This document shows, one piece after another, positions 1-6,456 of a stretch of 21,911 bases of DNA. Positions within the stretch are counted from its first letter, which is position 1. Each line of letters begins with the position of its first letter. The stretch is from Bacillota bacterium (lineage in GTDB: Bacteria > Bacillota_E > RBS10-35 > JAJYVN01), in assembly GCA_021846605.1 (NCBI GenBank), contig JAJZWQ010000036.1, positions 1-21,911 on the forward strand. Direction: 5' to 3'. The notes under the pieces were generated by a model, which was not told where the DNA came from, made no database searches, and saw only the letters and a program-made list of their open reading frames with translations. Both the position numbers and the translations under genes were made by a program.

Positions 1-672
1 GATCTGCAGCGCGTGGAGGCCACGGTGCGACCGCTGCCCGCCGCCCCGGACGGCACCCTGGCGGAGGCCGCCGCCGAGCACCTGCCGGCGCTGCTGGCGG
101 GCGTCGAGGCGGTGGTGGCCGGACCCGGCCTGGGACGGGGCCGCGGGGTGCGCCGCGCGGTGCTCGGCCTGTTGGCGGTCTACGGCGGCCCGCTGGTGCT
201 CGATGCCGACGGCCTGAACGCCGTCGAACTGGCCGATTTGCGCGCGGCCAGCGGTAGCGTGATCATTACGCCCCATCCCGGGGAGGCGGGCCGCCTGCTG
301 GGCATCTCCAGCCAGGAGGTCCAGGCGGACCGCCTGGGGGCCGTCCGCCGCCTGGCGGCCGACGGCCGCTGCGTGGCGGTGCTCAAGGGCGCCGGGACCC
401 TGGTCGCCGTGCCCGACGGGCCGGTGGCCTGCAATCCCACGGGCAACGACGGCATGGGCACGGGGGGCACGGGCGACGTCCTGGCCGGCATCGTCGCCGG
501 GCTGGCGGCGCAGGGGGCCGATCCACCAGCGGCCGCCACGGCCGGGGTGTATGTGCACGGTCTGGCGGGGGACCTGGCGGCGGAGGCCGAGGGGCGCCGG
601 AGCCTGGTGGCCGGAGACCTGCTGGAGTACCTGGGCTCGGCCTTCCGGCGGTTGCTGGGCCCCACGGCGTGA
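1..672 (+). CDS. nnrD: ADP-dependent NAD(P)H-hydrate dehydratase, C-terminal part (cut by window edge)
   Basis: The frame is open from base 1, so the 5' end lies outside the window and 223 residues are visible. NnrD (YjeF C-terminal, ribokinase-like fold) dehydrates the damaged cofactor NAD(P)HX in the cytoplasm using ADP or ATP, working with the epimerase NnrE, with which it is often fused. Family landmarks are seen in order: a glycine-rich GPGLGRG segment, VLDADGLNAV, ITPHPGEAGRLL, VLKGAGT, and the C-terminal signature GNDGMGTGGTGDVLAGI, whose GTGD holds the catalytic aspartate in this family. The stop overlaps a GTG codon of the next gene's frame (GTGA at 669-672), which suggests translational coupling to alr. 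The nnr-alr order is common in Bacillota. Whether an N-terminal NnrE domain is fused cannot be seen here. Confidence 0.93.
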   Translation, partial: DLQRVEATVRPLPAAPDGTLAEAAAEHLPALLAGVEAVVAGPGLGRGRGVRRAVLGLLAVYGGPLVLDADGLNAVELADLRAASGSVIITPHPGEAGRLLGISSQEVQADRLGAVRRLAADGRCVAVLKGAGTLVAVPDGPVACNPTGNDGMGTGGTGDVLAGIVAGLAAQGADPPAAATAGVYVHGLAGDLAAEAEGRRSLVAGDLLEYLGSAFRRLLGPTA

Positions 673-698
673 CGGGCACGGAGTGGGGGAGGGTGGAC

Positions 699-1829
699 GT
701 GCGCGCGACGTGGGCGGAGGTGGACCTGGGGGCGCTGCGCGCCAACGTGGGGGTGCTGCGCGCCGCGCTGGCGCCCGGCGCGCGCTTGCTGGCGGTCGTC
801 AAGGCGGATGCGTACGGGCACGGCGCGGTGCCCGTGGCGCGGGCCGCCTTGGAGGCGGGGGCCGCCGTGCTCGGCGTAGCGCTGTTGGAGGAGGGGCTGG
901 CCCTGCGGGCGGCGGGGATCCGCGCGCCGGTGCTCGTGATGGGCTGGACGCCTCCCGACCGGGCCGCAGAGGTGGCGGCGGCTGATCTGGACCAGGCCGT
1001 GTTCACGCCGGAGGACGGGCGTGCCCTGGCCGCGGCAGGGCGGGCGGCGGGCCGGCGGGTCCGGGTGCACGCCAAGCTGGATACCGGGATGGGGCGGGTG
1101 GGCTGGCCGGCGCGTAGCCCGGCCGGGCAGGAGGCGGCCGCCACGGCGATCGCCGCCCTGGCCGGCCTGCCGGGCGCGGAACTCGCCGGGATCTTCACGC
1201 ACTTCGCCGGCGCCGACGAACCGGACCTGGCGGGCACGCGGGCGCAGTTGGCGGCCTTTGACGCCGTCCTCTCCCTGTTGGAGGCACGCGCCGTGCGGCC
1301 ACCGGTGCGGCATGTGGCCAACACCGCGGCCCTCTTGCGCCTGCCCGAGAGCCACCTGGACCTCTGCCGGGCGGGGATCGGGCTGTATGGGTACCTCCCG
1401 AGTCCGGACGTGCCCGACCCCGGACTCCGGCCGGTGCTGTCCTGGTACGCCCGGGTGGCCATGGTGAAGGATCTGGCGCCCGGCGACGCGGTGAGTTACG
1501 GTTCCACATACACCGCCGAGCGGCGGGAGCGCGTGGCCACCCTCCCCGTGGGGTATGCCGACGGCTGGCGGCGCGCCCTGAGCAACTGCGGGCACGTGCT
1601 CCTGGGCGGGGTGCCGGCCCCGGTGCGCGGGCGCGTGTGCATGGATCAGACCGTGGTCTCCGCCGAAGGGTCCGGTGACGTGCGGCAGGGGGACGTGGCG
1701 GTGCTCCTGGGCGCGCAGGGCGGGGCGCGGCGCTGGGCGGACGCCCTGGCGGCCGAGCTGGAGACGATCAGCTACGAGGTGCTGTGCAACATCCAGCCCC
1801 GCGTGCCGCGACGGTACCTGGAGGGCTGA
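699..1829 (+). CDS. alr: Alanine racemase
   Basis: This is a PLP-dependent racemase that makes D-alanine for peptidoglycan, with 376 residues from the chosen start. The PLP lysine lies in VVKADAYGHG (K35). The catalytic tyrosine is Y267 in SYGSTY, close to the usual K39/Y265 pair. CRAGIGLYGYLPS, TLPVGYADGW and GRVCMDQ are also family motifs. The open frame begins at GTG 669, overlapping the nnrD stop. GTG 699 has the purine run GGGGAGGG (685-692) six bases upstream and gives the usual start RATWAEVDLGAL, so I prefer it; GTG 669 and GTG 693 are alternatives. The gene lies in one run with nnrD and the epimerase-like gene downstream. No residue looks missing. Confidence 0.95.
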   Translation: MRATWAEVDLGALRANVGVLRAALAPGARLLAVVKADAYGHGAVPVARAALEAGAAVLGVALLEEGLALRAAGIRAPVLVMGWTPPDRAAEVAAADLDQAVFTPEDGRALAAAGRAAGRRVRVHAKLDTGMGRVGWPARSPAGQEAAATAIAALAGLPGAELAGIFTHFAGADEPDLAGTRAQLAAFDAVLSLLEARAVRPPVRHVANTAALLRLPESHLDLCRAGIGLYGYLPSPDVPDPGLRPVLSWYARVAMVKDLAPGDAVSYGSTYTAERRERVATLPVGYADGWRRALSNCGHVLLGGVPAPVRGRVCMDQTVVSAEGSGDVRQGDVAVLLGAQGGARRWADALAAELETISYEVLCNIQPRVPRRYLEG

Positions 1830-1873
1830 TCGGGGTCCGGGTGCGCAGGGACGCATCTTGGGAGGGATCGGGC

Positions 1874-2596
1874 GTGGGTGGGCGCGTCCTGGTCACGGGT
1901 CCCGGCGGGCGGGTGGGGACGGGTCTGCGACGCAACTGGGGGGACCGGTACACCCTGCGGCTGTTCGATGCGCGGGAGCTGACGCCGGCCGGGGACCACG
2001 AGGAGTGCGTGCGTGGCGACATCCAGGACGCCGTCGCCCTGGGGGAGGCGGCCCGGGGGTGCGACGCCCTGGTGCACCTGGCCGCCACCCCGGACGAGGC
2101 CGACTTCGCGCGCGAACTGGTCCCCAACAACGTCCTCGGCCTGTATAACGCCTTCGAGGCCGCGCGCGAGGCGGGGGTGCGCCGTTTCGTCTTCGCCAGC
2201 ACCGTGCAGGTGCTGATGGGCTACCCCCTGGAGACCTTCGTACAGGACACCGACCCGGTGCGCCCGGTGACCCGGTACGCGTGCTGCAAGGTCCTGGGCG
2301 AGGCTCTGGGCCGCTACTACCACGACCGGTACGGCATGGAGGTCGTCTGCGTGCGGCTGGGATCGGTCCCGCACCCCGACCGGGACCGGCCGGGGTTCGG
2401 GGGGCCGCTCTACCTGTCGCCGCGGGACTGCGCCGGGTTCATCGCCGGTGCCATCGACACCGATCCCGCCCCGGACGGGGGGTACGCCGTCATCTCGCTG
2501 TGCTCCCGCGGGGGGGCGGCCGTGCGCGACGTGGAGCGGGCCACACGCCTTCTGGGCTACGCCCCCCAGGACGGGGAGGAGCCGCCCCCGCGTTGA
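1874..2596 (+). CDS. NAD-dependent SDR-family epimerase/dehydrogenase, uronate-dehydrogenase-like
   Basis: The protein has 240 residues. The N-terminal Rossmann motif is LVTGPGGRVGTGL (GxxGxxG, residues 9-15), a serine/threonine lies in FASTVQV, and the YxxxK pair is Y135/K139 in RYACCKVLG, so this is an extended SDR enzyme. The overall pattern, including the short substrate domain and the ending RLLGYAPQDGEE, resembles hexuronate dehydrogenases (Udh) and other sugar-nucleotide SDRs. The substrate is not provable from sequence. The open frame extends back into alr, but GGAGGG at 1861-1866, seven bases before GTG 1874, and the position of the Rossmann strand fix the start. It lies 44 bases after alr. 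It has no obvious functional link to alr or to the uracil-DNA glycosylase downstream, so it may only share transcription. Confidence 0.85.
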   Translation: MGGRVLVTGPGGRVGTGLRRNWGDRYTLRLFDARELTPAGDHEECVRGDIQDAVALGEAARGCDALVHLAATPDEADFARELVPNNVLGLYNAFEAAREAGVRRFVFASTVQVLMGYPLETFVQDTDPVRPVTRYACCKVLGEALGRYYHDRYGMEVVCVRLGSVPHPDRDRPGFGGPLYLSPRDCAGFIAGAIDTDPAPDGGYAVISLCSRGGAAVRDVERATRLLGYAPQDGEEPPPR

Positions 2597-2622
2597 CGCT
2601 GCGGTGCGGGCTGGCGGATACT
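2593..2622 (+). promoter_or_regulatory. Candidate sigma-A promoter for the uracil-DNA glycosylase gene
   Basis: TTGACG (2593-2598) is followed after 18 bases by GATACT (2617-2622). Each hexamer matches the TTGACA/TATAAT consensus at most positions. It overlaps the stop codon of the preceding gene and ends 49 bases before the ATG of the glycosylase. It is one of few AT-containing stretches here. This is a motif match only. Confidence 0.35.
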
Positions 2623-2671
2623 TGAGGCGCCGTGGCGGACAACGTGTCCCCGCGCCGGGGGGATCGCCCGC

Positions 2672-3316
2672 ATGCCGCTCTCTGGGGATGCCGATGTGGA
2701 TTCGGGCAACGCCCAGGCCTTCCTGGACCGCCTGCGCGGCCTGGAGTCCCTGTCGGCCCTGGGCGGGGTCGCCCAGGGGTGCGCGCGCTGCGGGTTGCGC
2801 GCCGGTTGCCGCGGCGTGGTCTTCGGCGAGGGGGACGCCCACGCCCGGCTCTGCCTGATCGGCGAGGGGCCGGGGGCCACCGAGGACGAACTGGGCCGGC
2901 CCTTCGTGGGGCGGGCCGGAGAACTCTTGGACCGCATCCTGGCCGCCGCCGGCTTCCATCGCGAAGAGGTGTATATCAGCAACGTGGTGCTCTGCCGCCC
3001 TCCCGGCAATCGCATCCCCACCGACGACGAGATCTCCACCTGCCGCCCGTACCTTGAGCGCCGCCTGGAATTGATCGCCCCGGACATCGTGGTGCTGCTG
3101 GGGGCGACCCCCCTGCGCGCGCTGCTGGGGCCCCGGGCGCGCATCACGCAGGAGCGCGGCCGCTGGCTACGGCTGGACGGTCGGTGGGTCATGCCCACCT
3201 ACCACCCGGCCTACCTGCTGCGCAACCCCAGCCGCAAGGCCGAGGCCTGGGAAGACTTCCAGATGGTGCGCGACCTCCACCGACGGCTGCAGGCCGCCCG
3301 GCCGGCCGGGGAGTGA
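2672..3316 (+). CDS. Uracil-DNA glycosylase, family 4 (4Fe-4S)
   Basis: This 214-residue base-excision-repair enzyme removes uracil from deaminated DNA. Four cysteines are spaced as in family 4 enzymes: C37-x2-C40 and, after the core, C108-x15-C124, which ligate a 4Fe-4S cluster. Motif A appears as GEGPGATEDELGRPFVGRAG (from residue 64). YISNVVLCRPPGNR and the late motif PTYHPAYLLRNP (H178-P179) complete the fold. ATG 2672 has GGGGGG at 2657-2662 as its Shine-Dalgarno site. The N-terminal ~30 residues are not obviously conserved. A 6-bp inverted repeat (GCCGGG 3305-3310 with CCCGGC 3319-3324) spans the stop codon and could weakly terminate. Family 4 enzymes are common in thermophiles and in many mesophilic Bacillota and Actinomycetota. 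Confidence 0.95.
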   Translation: MPLSGDADVDSGNAQAFLDRLRGLESLSALGGVAQGCARCGLRAGCRGVVFGEGDAHARLCLIGEGPGATEDELGRPFVGRAGELLDRILAAAGFHREEVYISNVVLCRPPGNRIPTDDEISTCRPYLERRLELIAPDIVVLLGATPLRALLGPRARITQERGRWLRLDGRWVMPTYHPAYLLRNPSRKAEAWEDFQMVRDLHRRLQAARPAGE

Positions 3317-3372
3317 GTCCCGGCGCGCCACCGGCCCCGCGGCCGTTCCGACGCCGCAAGCGCCCCTCCGGC

Positions 3373-3683
3373 TTGGAGCTACCTTATGCGCGCGTACTGG
3401 AAGCGTGGCGGCACCTCGCCCTGTGTCAGGGGATCCTGGTTGTCGAACGGAACCCGGCCTGGACCAGTCAAGTCTGCCCGCACTGCAGGAGTCGCGGTGG
3501 GAGGTTCTCGCCGGACGGACGCGGCTACCCGAGCCGCTTCCGGTCCGGGCGCTGTGGCTGGATGGGCGATGCGCGCGGCGGCCCTCAACCTGAAGCGGAA
3601 GTGGGACCGGAGGTTCCGGTATTCCACTGCGGAGGAGAAGCGGGCGGCCGCAACAAGCCGGCCGGAAGGCGGACGCCGGTGCG
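3373..3683 (+). pseudogene. Degraded C-terminal fragment of an IS200/IS605-type TnpB (OrfB) protein
   Basis: From about 3373 one frame reads LPYARVLEAWRHLALCQGIL and then VVERNPAWTSQVCPHC, the hallmark of the TnpB C-terminal RuvC/zinc-ribbon region (usually NPAYTSQTCPxCG). The second zinc knuckle is damaged: FRSGRCGW stands where FRCxxCGW is expected, so one cysteine is a serine. After GWMGDA near 3571 the homology jumps to another frame reading AALNLKRKWDRRFRYSTAEE, so at least one frameshift has removed the RuvC-III DADxNAA motif. The N-terminal two thirds of TnpB are absent upstream. No intact TnpA, element end or omega-RNA can be assigned. The boundaries are approximate. No other gene is evident between 3317 and 3864. 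Confidence 0.75.
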
Positions 3684-3864
3684 GGGTCCAACGTCAGCTC
3701 AACGACGGATGTGTGTCTGCAGCGGGCGCCGGCCTCACGGCCGGTCCTGCGGCAAGGGCGGCACGAATGGCAGCTGTCGCGGTGTGTGAGCCAGATCGGG
3801 CAACTGCTGACACCACGCACCCCGCGACCCCTGGGGACATACCGTGGGGCCGGAGGTGACCGGG

Positions 3865-4224
3865 GTGGAAACTGCGACGCCGCAGGGGCTGGGGCGGAGG
3901 GAGGATCTGCGCAGGGAACTCCTGGAGCACAGGGGCCATCGCCTGACGGTGATCTGGCACTGCAACGGCGTGCTGGCGTGCTCCACGGGCAAGCTGGTCG
4001 AGGTGGGCTGTGACTTCCTGGAGGTGCATGGCCTGATCCCCACGTTCTCCGAACGGATGGTCTGCGGCGGCTGTGACGACGCCGCGCCCATGATGCTGGA
4101 CATCGTCATCCCCTTGGAGAACGTGTGCGCCGTGGTGGAGGACGTGCCGGAGTGCCGCAAGGCCGGGGTGCCCTTCTGCTGCGGTGCGGTGGATCCGCCG
4201 GTTCCCGGCAATGCGCCGGCGTGA
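3865..4224 (+). CDS. Cysteine-rich hypothetical protein (119 residues)
   Basis: I do not recognise a named family. The start is well supported: GGAGGTGA (3852-3859), an exact anti-16S match, lies five bases before GTG 3865; an earlier in-frame GTG at 3844 lacks such a site. The N-terminal helix-like stretch REDLRRELLEHRGH is followed by alternating hydrophobic strands (LTVIWHCNGVLACSTGKLVEV, then DFLEVHG) and later LDIVIPLENVCAVVE. This arrangement resembles small Sm-like or spore-associated beta-barrel proteins, but that is only a guess. Nine cysteines fall in 119 residues, including VCGGC and FCC. There is no signal peptide or membrane segment. A GC hairpin follows the stop directly. Codon use matches the neighbouring genes, so I think it is real. 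Confidence 0.75.
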   Translation: METATPQGLGRREDLRRELLEHRGHRLTVIWHCNGVLACSTGKLVEVGCDFLEVHGLIPTFSERMVCGGCDDAAPMMLDIVIPLENVCAVVEDVPECRKAGVPFCCGAVDPPVPGNAPA

Positions 4225-4227
4225 CGG

Positions 4228-4249
4228 CCGGGACCCCTGCCGGTCCCGG
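4228..4249 (+). terminator. Hairpin directly after the cysteine-rich gene
   Basis: CCGGGACC (4228-4235) pairs perfectly with GGTCCCGG (4242-4249) across a six-base loop, three bases after the stop codon. No T-run follows, so termination is inferred from position and stem strength only. Confidence 0.45.
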
Positions 4250-4313
4250 GTGGTGGGCGCCCCGACCCCCAGGCGACGGCACCCGCTCCCTGCCGGGGCA
4301 CCCCCCTGCGGTC

Positions 4314-4334
4314 GCCCCTGGCCCCTGGCCCCTG
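4314..4334. repeat. Three tandem copies of a 7-bp unit
   Basis: GCCCCTG occurs three times head to tail (4314-4320, 4321-4327, 4328-4334) in the non-coding gap between convergent genes. It is a short simple repeat, probably slippage in GC-rich sequence; no function is apparent. Confidence 0.6.
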
Positions 4335-4367
4335 GGGCCTGTCCAACTGGCGGTAGGGGGCCGTGGC

Positions 4368-4400
4368 GCGCACCCGGGGGGAAGAGCCCCCCGGGTGCGC
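4368..4400 (-). terminator. Perfect 14-bp GC hairpin between convergent genes
   Basis: GCGCACCCGGGGGG (4368-4381) is exactly complementary to CCCCCCGGGTGCGC (4387-4400), with a five-base loop AAGAG. It begins 11 bases past the stop of the minus-strand lysozyme-like gene and could act on both strands. There is no flanking T-run on either strand. Confidence 0.6.
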
Positions 4401-4411
4401 ACGGCGGCCGC

Positions 4412-4882
4412 TCAGGCGCCGATCGCCTGCGCGGCCGCGGTCAGGTACTTGAGGTATGGGCCCTGCCCCGCCGGCCACGAGGTCCAGCATCCGCCCCACG
4501 ACGACCAGTTTTCCAGGCCCGCCTGGGGGTCTGGTCCCAGGACATGCAGTGCCGCCAGGGCGTTGTTGTCGGGCGTGTACAGCCATTGCGCCCAGCGGCA
4601 GGGGTCGTCGCTCCCGGTCTGGGCGCGCAGGAAAGCGGCGTGGACGTTGTGGATCTGCCACAGCCCCCAACTGGTGGCCGCCACGACGGGCTGGCCGCGC
4701 GCCGCGCCGTCGCAACTGGGGCCCCGCAGCCCGGCGTCGCCCGCCTGGAGCGGGTCCCAGCCGGTTTCCGCCCCGGCGATGGCGACCATCACCGTGATCA
4801 GGGTATAGGGTCCGTGGGGGGTCTGGATCTGCAGGGACGGAAAGGTTGCCTGGGCGGCGCGGACGGCGTCGCCGATCGCCAC
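4412..4882 (-). CDS. Lysozyme/lytic-transglycosylase-like protein (leaderless)
   Basis: The protein has 156 residues from GTG 4882. The Shine-Dalgarno GGAGGG (complement of 4890-4895) lies seven bases upstream; a longer frame from 4945 is open but has no such site. The pattern ITVMVAIAGAETGWDP, with a candidate catalytic glutamate at E39, followed by TSWGLWQIHN (about residues 70-78) and later YTPDNNALAAL, is typical of the lysozyme-like superfamily (SLT or phage-type muramidases), which cleave the glycan strands of peptidoglycan. NWSSWGGCW near the C-terminus may be part of the substrate groove. No signal peptide or membrane anchor is visible, which is odd for a wall hydrolase. It could be phage-derived, released by lysis, exported by another route or delivered in a sporulation setting. 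It converges on the cysteine-rich gene. Confidence 0.8.
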   Translation of the reverse strand: MAIGDAVRAAQATFPSLQIQTPHGPYTLITVMVAIAGAETGWDPLQAGDAGLRGPSCDGAARGQPVVAATSWGLWQIHNVHAAFLRAQTGSDDPCRWAQWLYTPDNNALAALHVLGPDPQAGLENWSSWGGCWTSWPAGQGPYLKYLTAAAQAIGA

Positions 4883-4964
4883 TGGACATCCCTCCGCCCG
4901 CAGGGTATGTCCGAGGGGGTCGGCCCGTGACGCAGGGGGGTGCACGCGGGTCGCGCCGACGCGC

Positions 4965-5162
4965 TCAGCGGGGCGTCTCGGCGATGTGGCCGGCCTCCTG
5001 GTCTAACCGCTGGGCGATGCGCGCCAGTTCGGCGCGGTCGACCAAGCCCCGCGACTCCAGGAACTCCAGGAGGCTGGCCAGGGCGAGCGTGTTGCGGTAT
5101 TGGGTCTCCCGGATGTCGGCGAGACGGGCACCCGTGAGGACATCCTCCCAGCGCGTTGCCAA
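4965..5162 (-). CDS. Small hypothetical protein (65 residues)
   Basis: The TTG start at 5162 is preceded by AAGGGGAG (complement of 5170-5177) seven bases upstream. The sequence is mostly predicted helix: an amphipathic segment TGARLADIRETQYRNTLALA, then LLEFLESRGLVDRAELARIA, the kind of layout seen in short helical adaptor proteins of Bacillota. There are no cysteines, no signal peptide and no catalytic motif. I do not recognise a named family. It lies 82 bases upstream of the lysozyme-like gene on the same strand and is divergent from tsaE across a 78-base gap. The good ribosome site and sensible amino-acid composition argue that it is real. Confidence 0.6.
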   Translation of the reverse strand: MATRWEDVLTGARLADIRETQYRNTLALASLLEFLESRGLVDRAELARIAQRLDQEAGHIAETPR

Positions 5163-5240
5163 TGGGCCACTCCCCTTCCATACAGGGACGAGTATTGCCA
5201 GGAATTGCAGGTATCATGTGCGGGCAGGGGGGAGCGAGCG
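5163..5240. promoter_or_regulatory. Divergent intergenic region upstream of tsaE
   Basis: This 78-base gap separates the minus-strand small gene from tsaE and is visibly richer in A and T than its surroundings. TATCAT at 5212-5217 could be a -10 element for the tsa operon, but I see no good -35 hexamer at 16-18 bases (TTGCCA at 5195-5200 is too close). A promoter on each strand is expected from the gene layout; the exact sites are uncertain. Confidence 0.3.
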
Positions 5241-5729
5241 GTGACCGGGGAGGGGCGGAGGGTCGAGACCACCGGGGCCGCGGGGACGCGGGCCGTGGGG
5301 AGGCGTCTGGGGGCCGCGGCCCGTCCGGGGGACCTTCTCCTGCTGGACGGCCCCGTCGGGGCGGGCAAGACCGTGCTGGCGGACGGCGTACTGGACGGGC
5401 TGGGTATCCCCGGGCCGCACCCCAGTCCCACGTTCACGCTGGTGCGCGTCTACCAGGGGCGCCTCCCGGCGGCGCACGTGGATCTCTACCGCCTGGCGGG
5501 CGGGAGCTTCTCCGAGGGGGAGATCGACCTGCCGGAACTCCTGGCGGCCGGAGGCGTCACCGTGGTGGAATGGGCCGAGGTCCTGGCGGCCGACGCGCCG
5601 GCCGACGCGCTGCACATCCGGCTGCGGCCCGGCACGGACCCGCGCCGGCGCCTCCTGGAGGTCCGGGCCGGCGGGCCAGGGGCGGCGCGGTGGGCGGCGG
5701 CGCTGGGTGGGGGGGACGGCGGGCGGTGA
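5241..5729 (+). CDS. tsaE: tRNA threonylcarbamoyladenosine biosynthesis ATPase TsaE
   Basis: The protein has 162 residues. TsaE is the P-loop ATPase that resets the TsaB-TsaD complex making the universal t6A37 tRNA modification. Walker A is GPVGAGKT (residues 37-44), followed by PSPTFTLVRVY, HVDLYRL and VVEWAEVL, all typical of the family. The open frame reaches far upstream, but GTG 5241, with GGGGGGAG (5227-5234) six bases before it, gives the usual family length. The stop codon overlaps the GTG of tsaB (GTGA), so the two genes are probably translationally coupled. This is the first gene of the tsaE-tsaB-rimI-tsaD run. Confidence 0.95.
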   Translation: MTGEGRRVETTGAAGTRAVGRRLGAAARPGDLLLLDGPVGAGKTVLADGVLDGLGIPGPHPSPTFTLVRVYQGRLPAAHVDLYRLAGGSFSEGEIDLPELLAAGGVTVVEWAEVLAADAPADALHIRLRPGTDPRRRLLEVRAGGPGAARWAAALGGGDGGR

Positions 5730-6412
5730 GGGTGCTCGGGCTGGATTGCGCATGGACGGCGGGGGCGGCGGTCATCGACGGCGACACGCTCCTGGCGGCC
5801 TGTGTCGCGGGAGAGGGTGCGCGGCCGGCGGCCCAACTGGTGCCCCTGGCGGCCCGCGCCCTGGGCGAGGCCGGGCTGGGCCTGGCGGATATCGACGGCA
5901 TCGCGGTCGGCACGGGGCCCGGCTCGTACGCCGGGGTGCGCACGGCGGTGGCGACGGCCAAGGCCTGGGCCTGGGCGGGGGGCCGTCCGCTGGTCGGCGT
6001 CGATTCGCTCGCCGCCCTGGCCCTGGCCGCGGGGCCCTTCCCCGGCCCGGTCTGGGCGGTGCTGGACGCCCGCAACGGCCACCTGTTCGCCGGCTGCTTC
6101 CGCGACTCCGGGGCCGGGGATCTGCTTTCCCTGGTCCCGGCGGTGTTCCTGGACGCGCCGCTCCTGGGACAGCGGCTGGCGGCGGCCGAGGACGCCGTCC
6201 TGGTCGCGGGCGCCGCGGGCCCCTGGGCCGGGGGCGTCCCCACACGGCCCCAGGCCCTGGGGGGTATGGCCGCGGGCGTCGCCCGCCTGGGGGCGCGCGC
6301 CTTGGCCGCCGGGGCCGCCCAGGATCCGTTGACCCTGGTCCCGCGGTACCTGCGCGAACCGCAGTTGGGCCGTCCGGGGACCGCCGTGGAGCGGAACCCG
6401 GCGGGGACGTAG
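5726..6412 (+). CDS. tsaB: tRNA threonylcarbamoyladenosine complex dimerization subunit TsaB
   Basis: The protein has 228 residues and is an inactive ASKHA-fold paralogue of TsaD that binds TsaD and TsaE in the t6A complex. The diagnostic N-terminal signature GTGPGSYAGVRTAVATAKA starts at about residue 62; VLGLDCAW opens the fold and VWAVLDARNGHLFAGCF follows mid-protein. The C-terminus LVPRYLREPQL matches the usual YLR ending. The start GTG 5726 overlaps the tsaE stop. The gene is followed after 44 bases by rimI, the standard neighbour. Confidence 0.95.
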   Translation: MRVLGLDCAWTAGAAVIDGDTLLAACVAGEGARPAAQLVPLAARALGEAGLGLADIDGIAVGTGPGSYAGVRTAVATAKAWAWAGGRPLVGVDSLAALALAAGPFPGPVWAVLDARNGHLFAGCFRDSGAGDLLSLVPAVFLDAPLLGQRLAAAEDAVLVAGAAGPWAGGVPTRPQALGGMAAGVARLGARALAAGAAQDPLTLVPRYLREPQLGRPGTAVERNPAGT

Positions 6413-6456
6413 ACTGGACCACTCGGGCGGCTCACCGCCGAGGAGGGGCGATCGCG

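Noticed and set aside
180..1856. Long minus-strand open frame (558 codons) opposite nnrD and alr
   Set aside because: It lies antisense to two well-recognised genes, its product is rich in Arg, Pro, Gly and His with no domain, and long antisense frames are expected in such GC-rich DNA.
3184..3789. 201-codon plus-strand frame containing the TnpB-like motif, as an intact gene
   Set aside because: Its first part overlaps the uracil-DNA glycosylase gene out of frame and its last part has no homology; only the middle matches TnpB, with a frame change, so I treat it as a pseudogene fragment.
5195..5217. TTGCCA / TATCAT as a full promoter for tsaE
   Set aside because: The spacing is only 11 bases, too short for a sigma-A promoter; TATCAT alone is kept as a weak -10 candidate.
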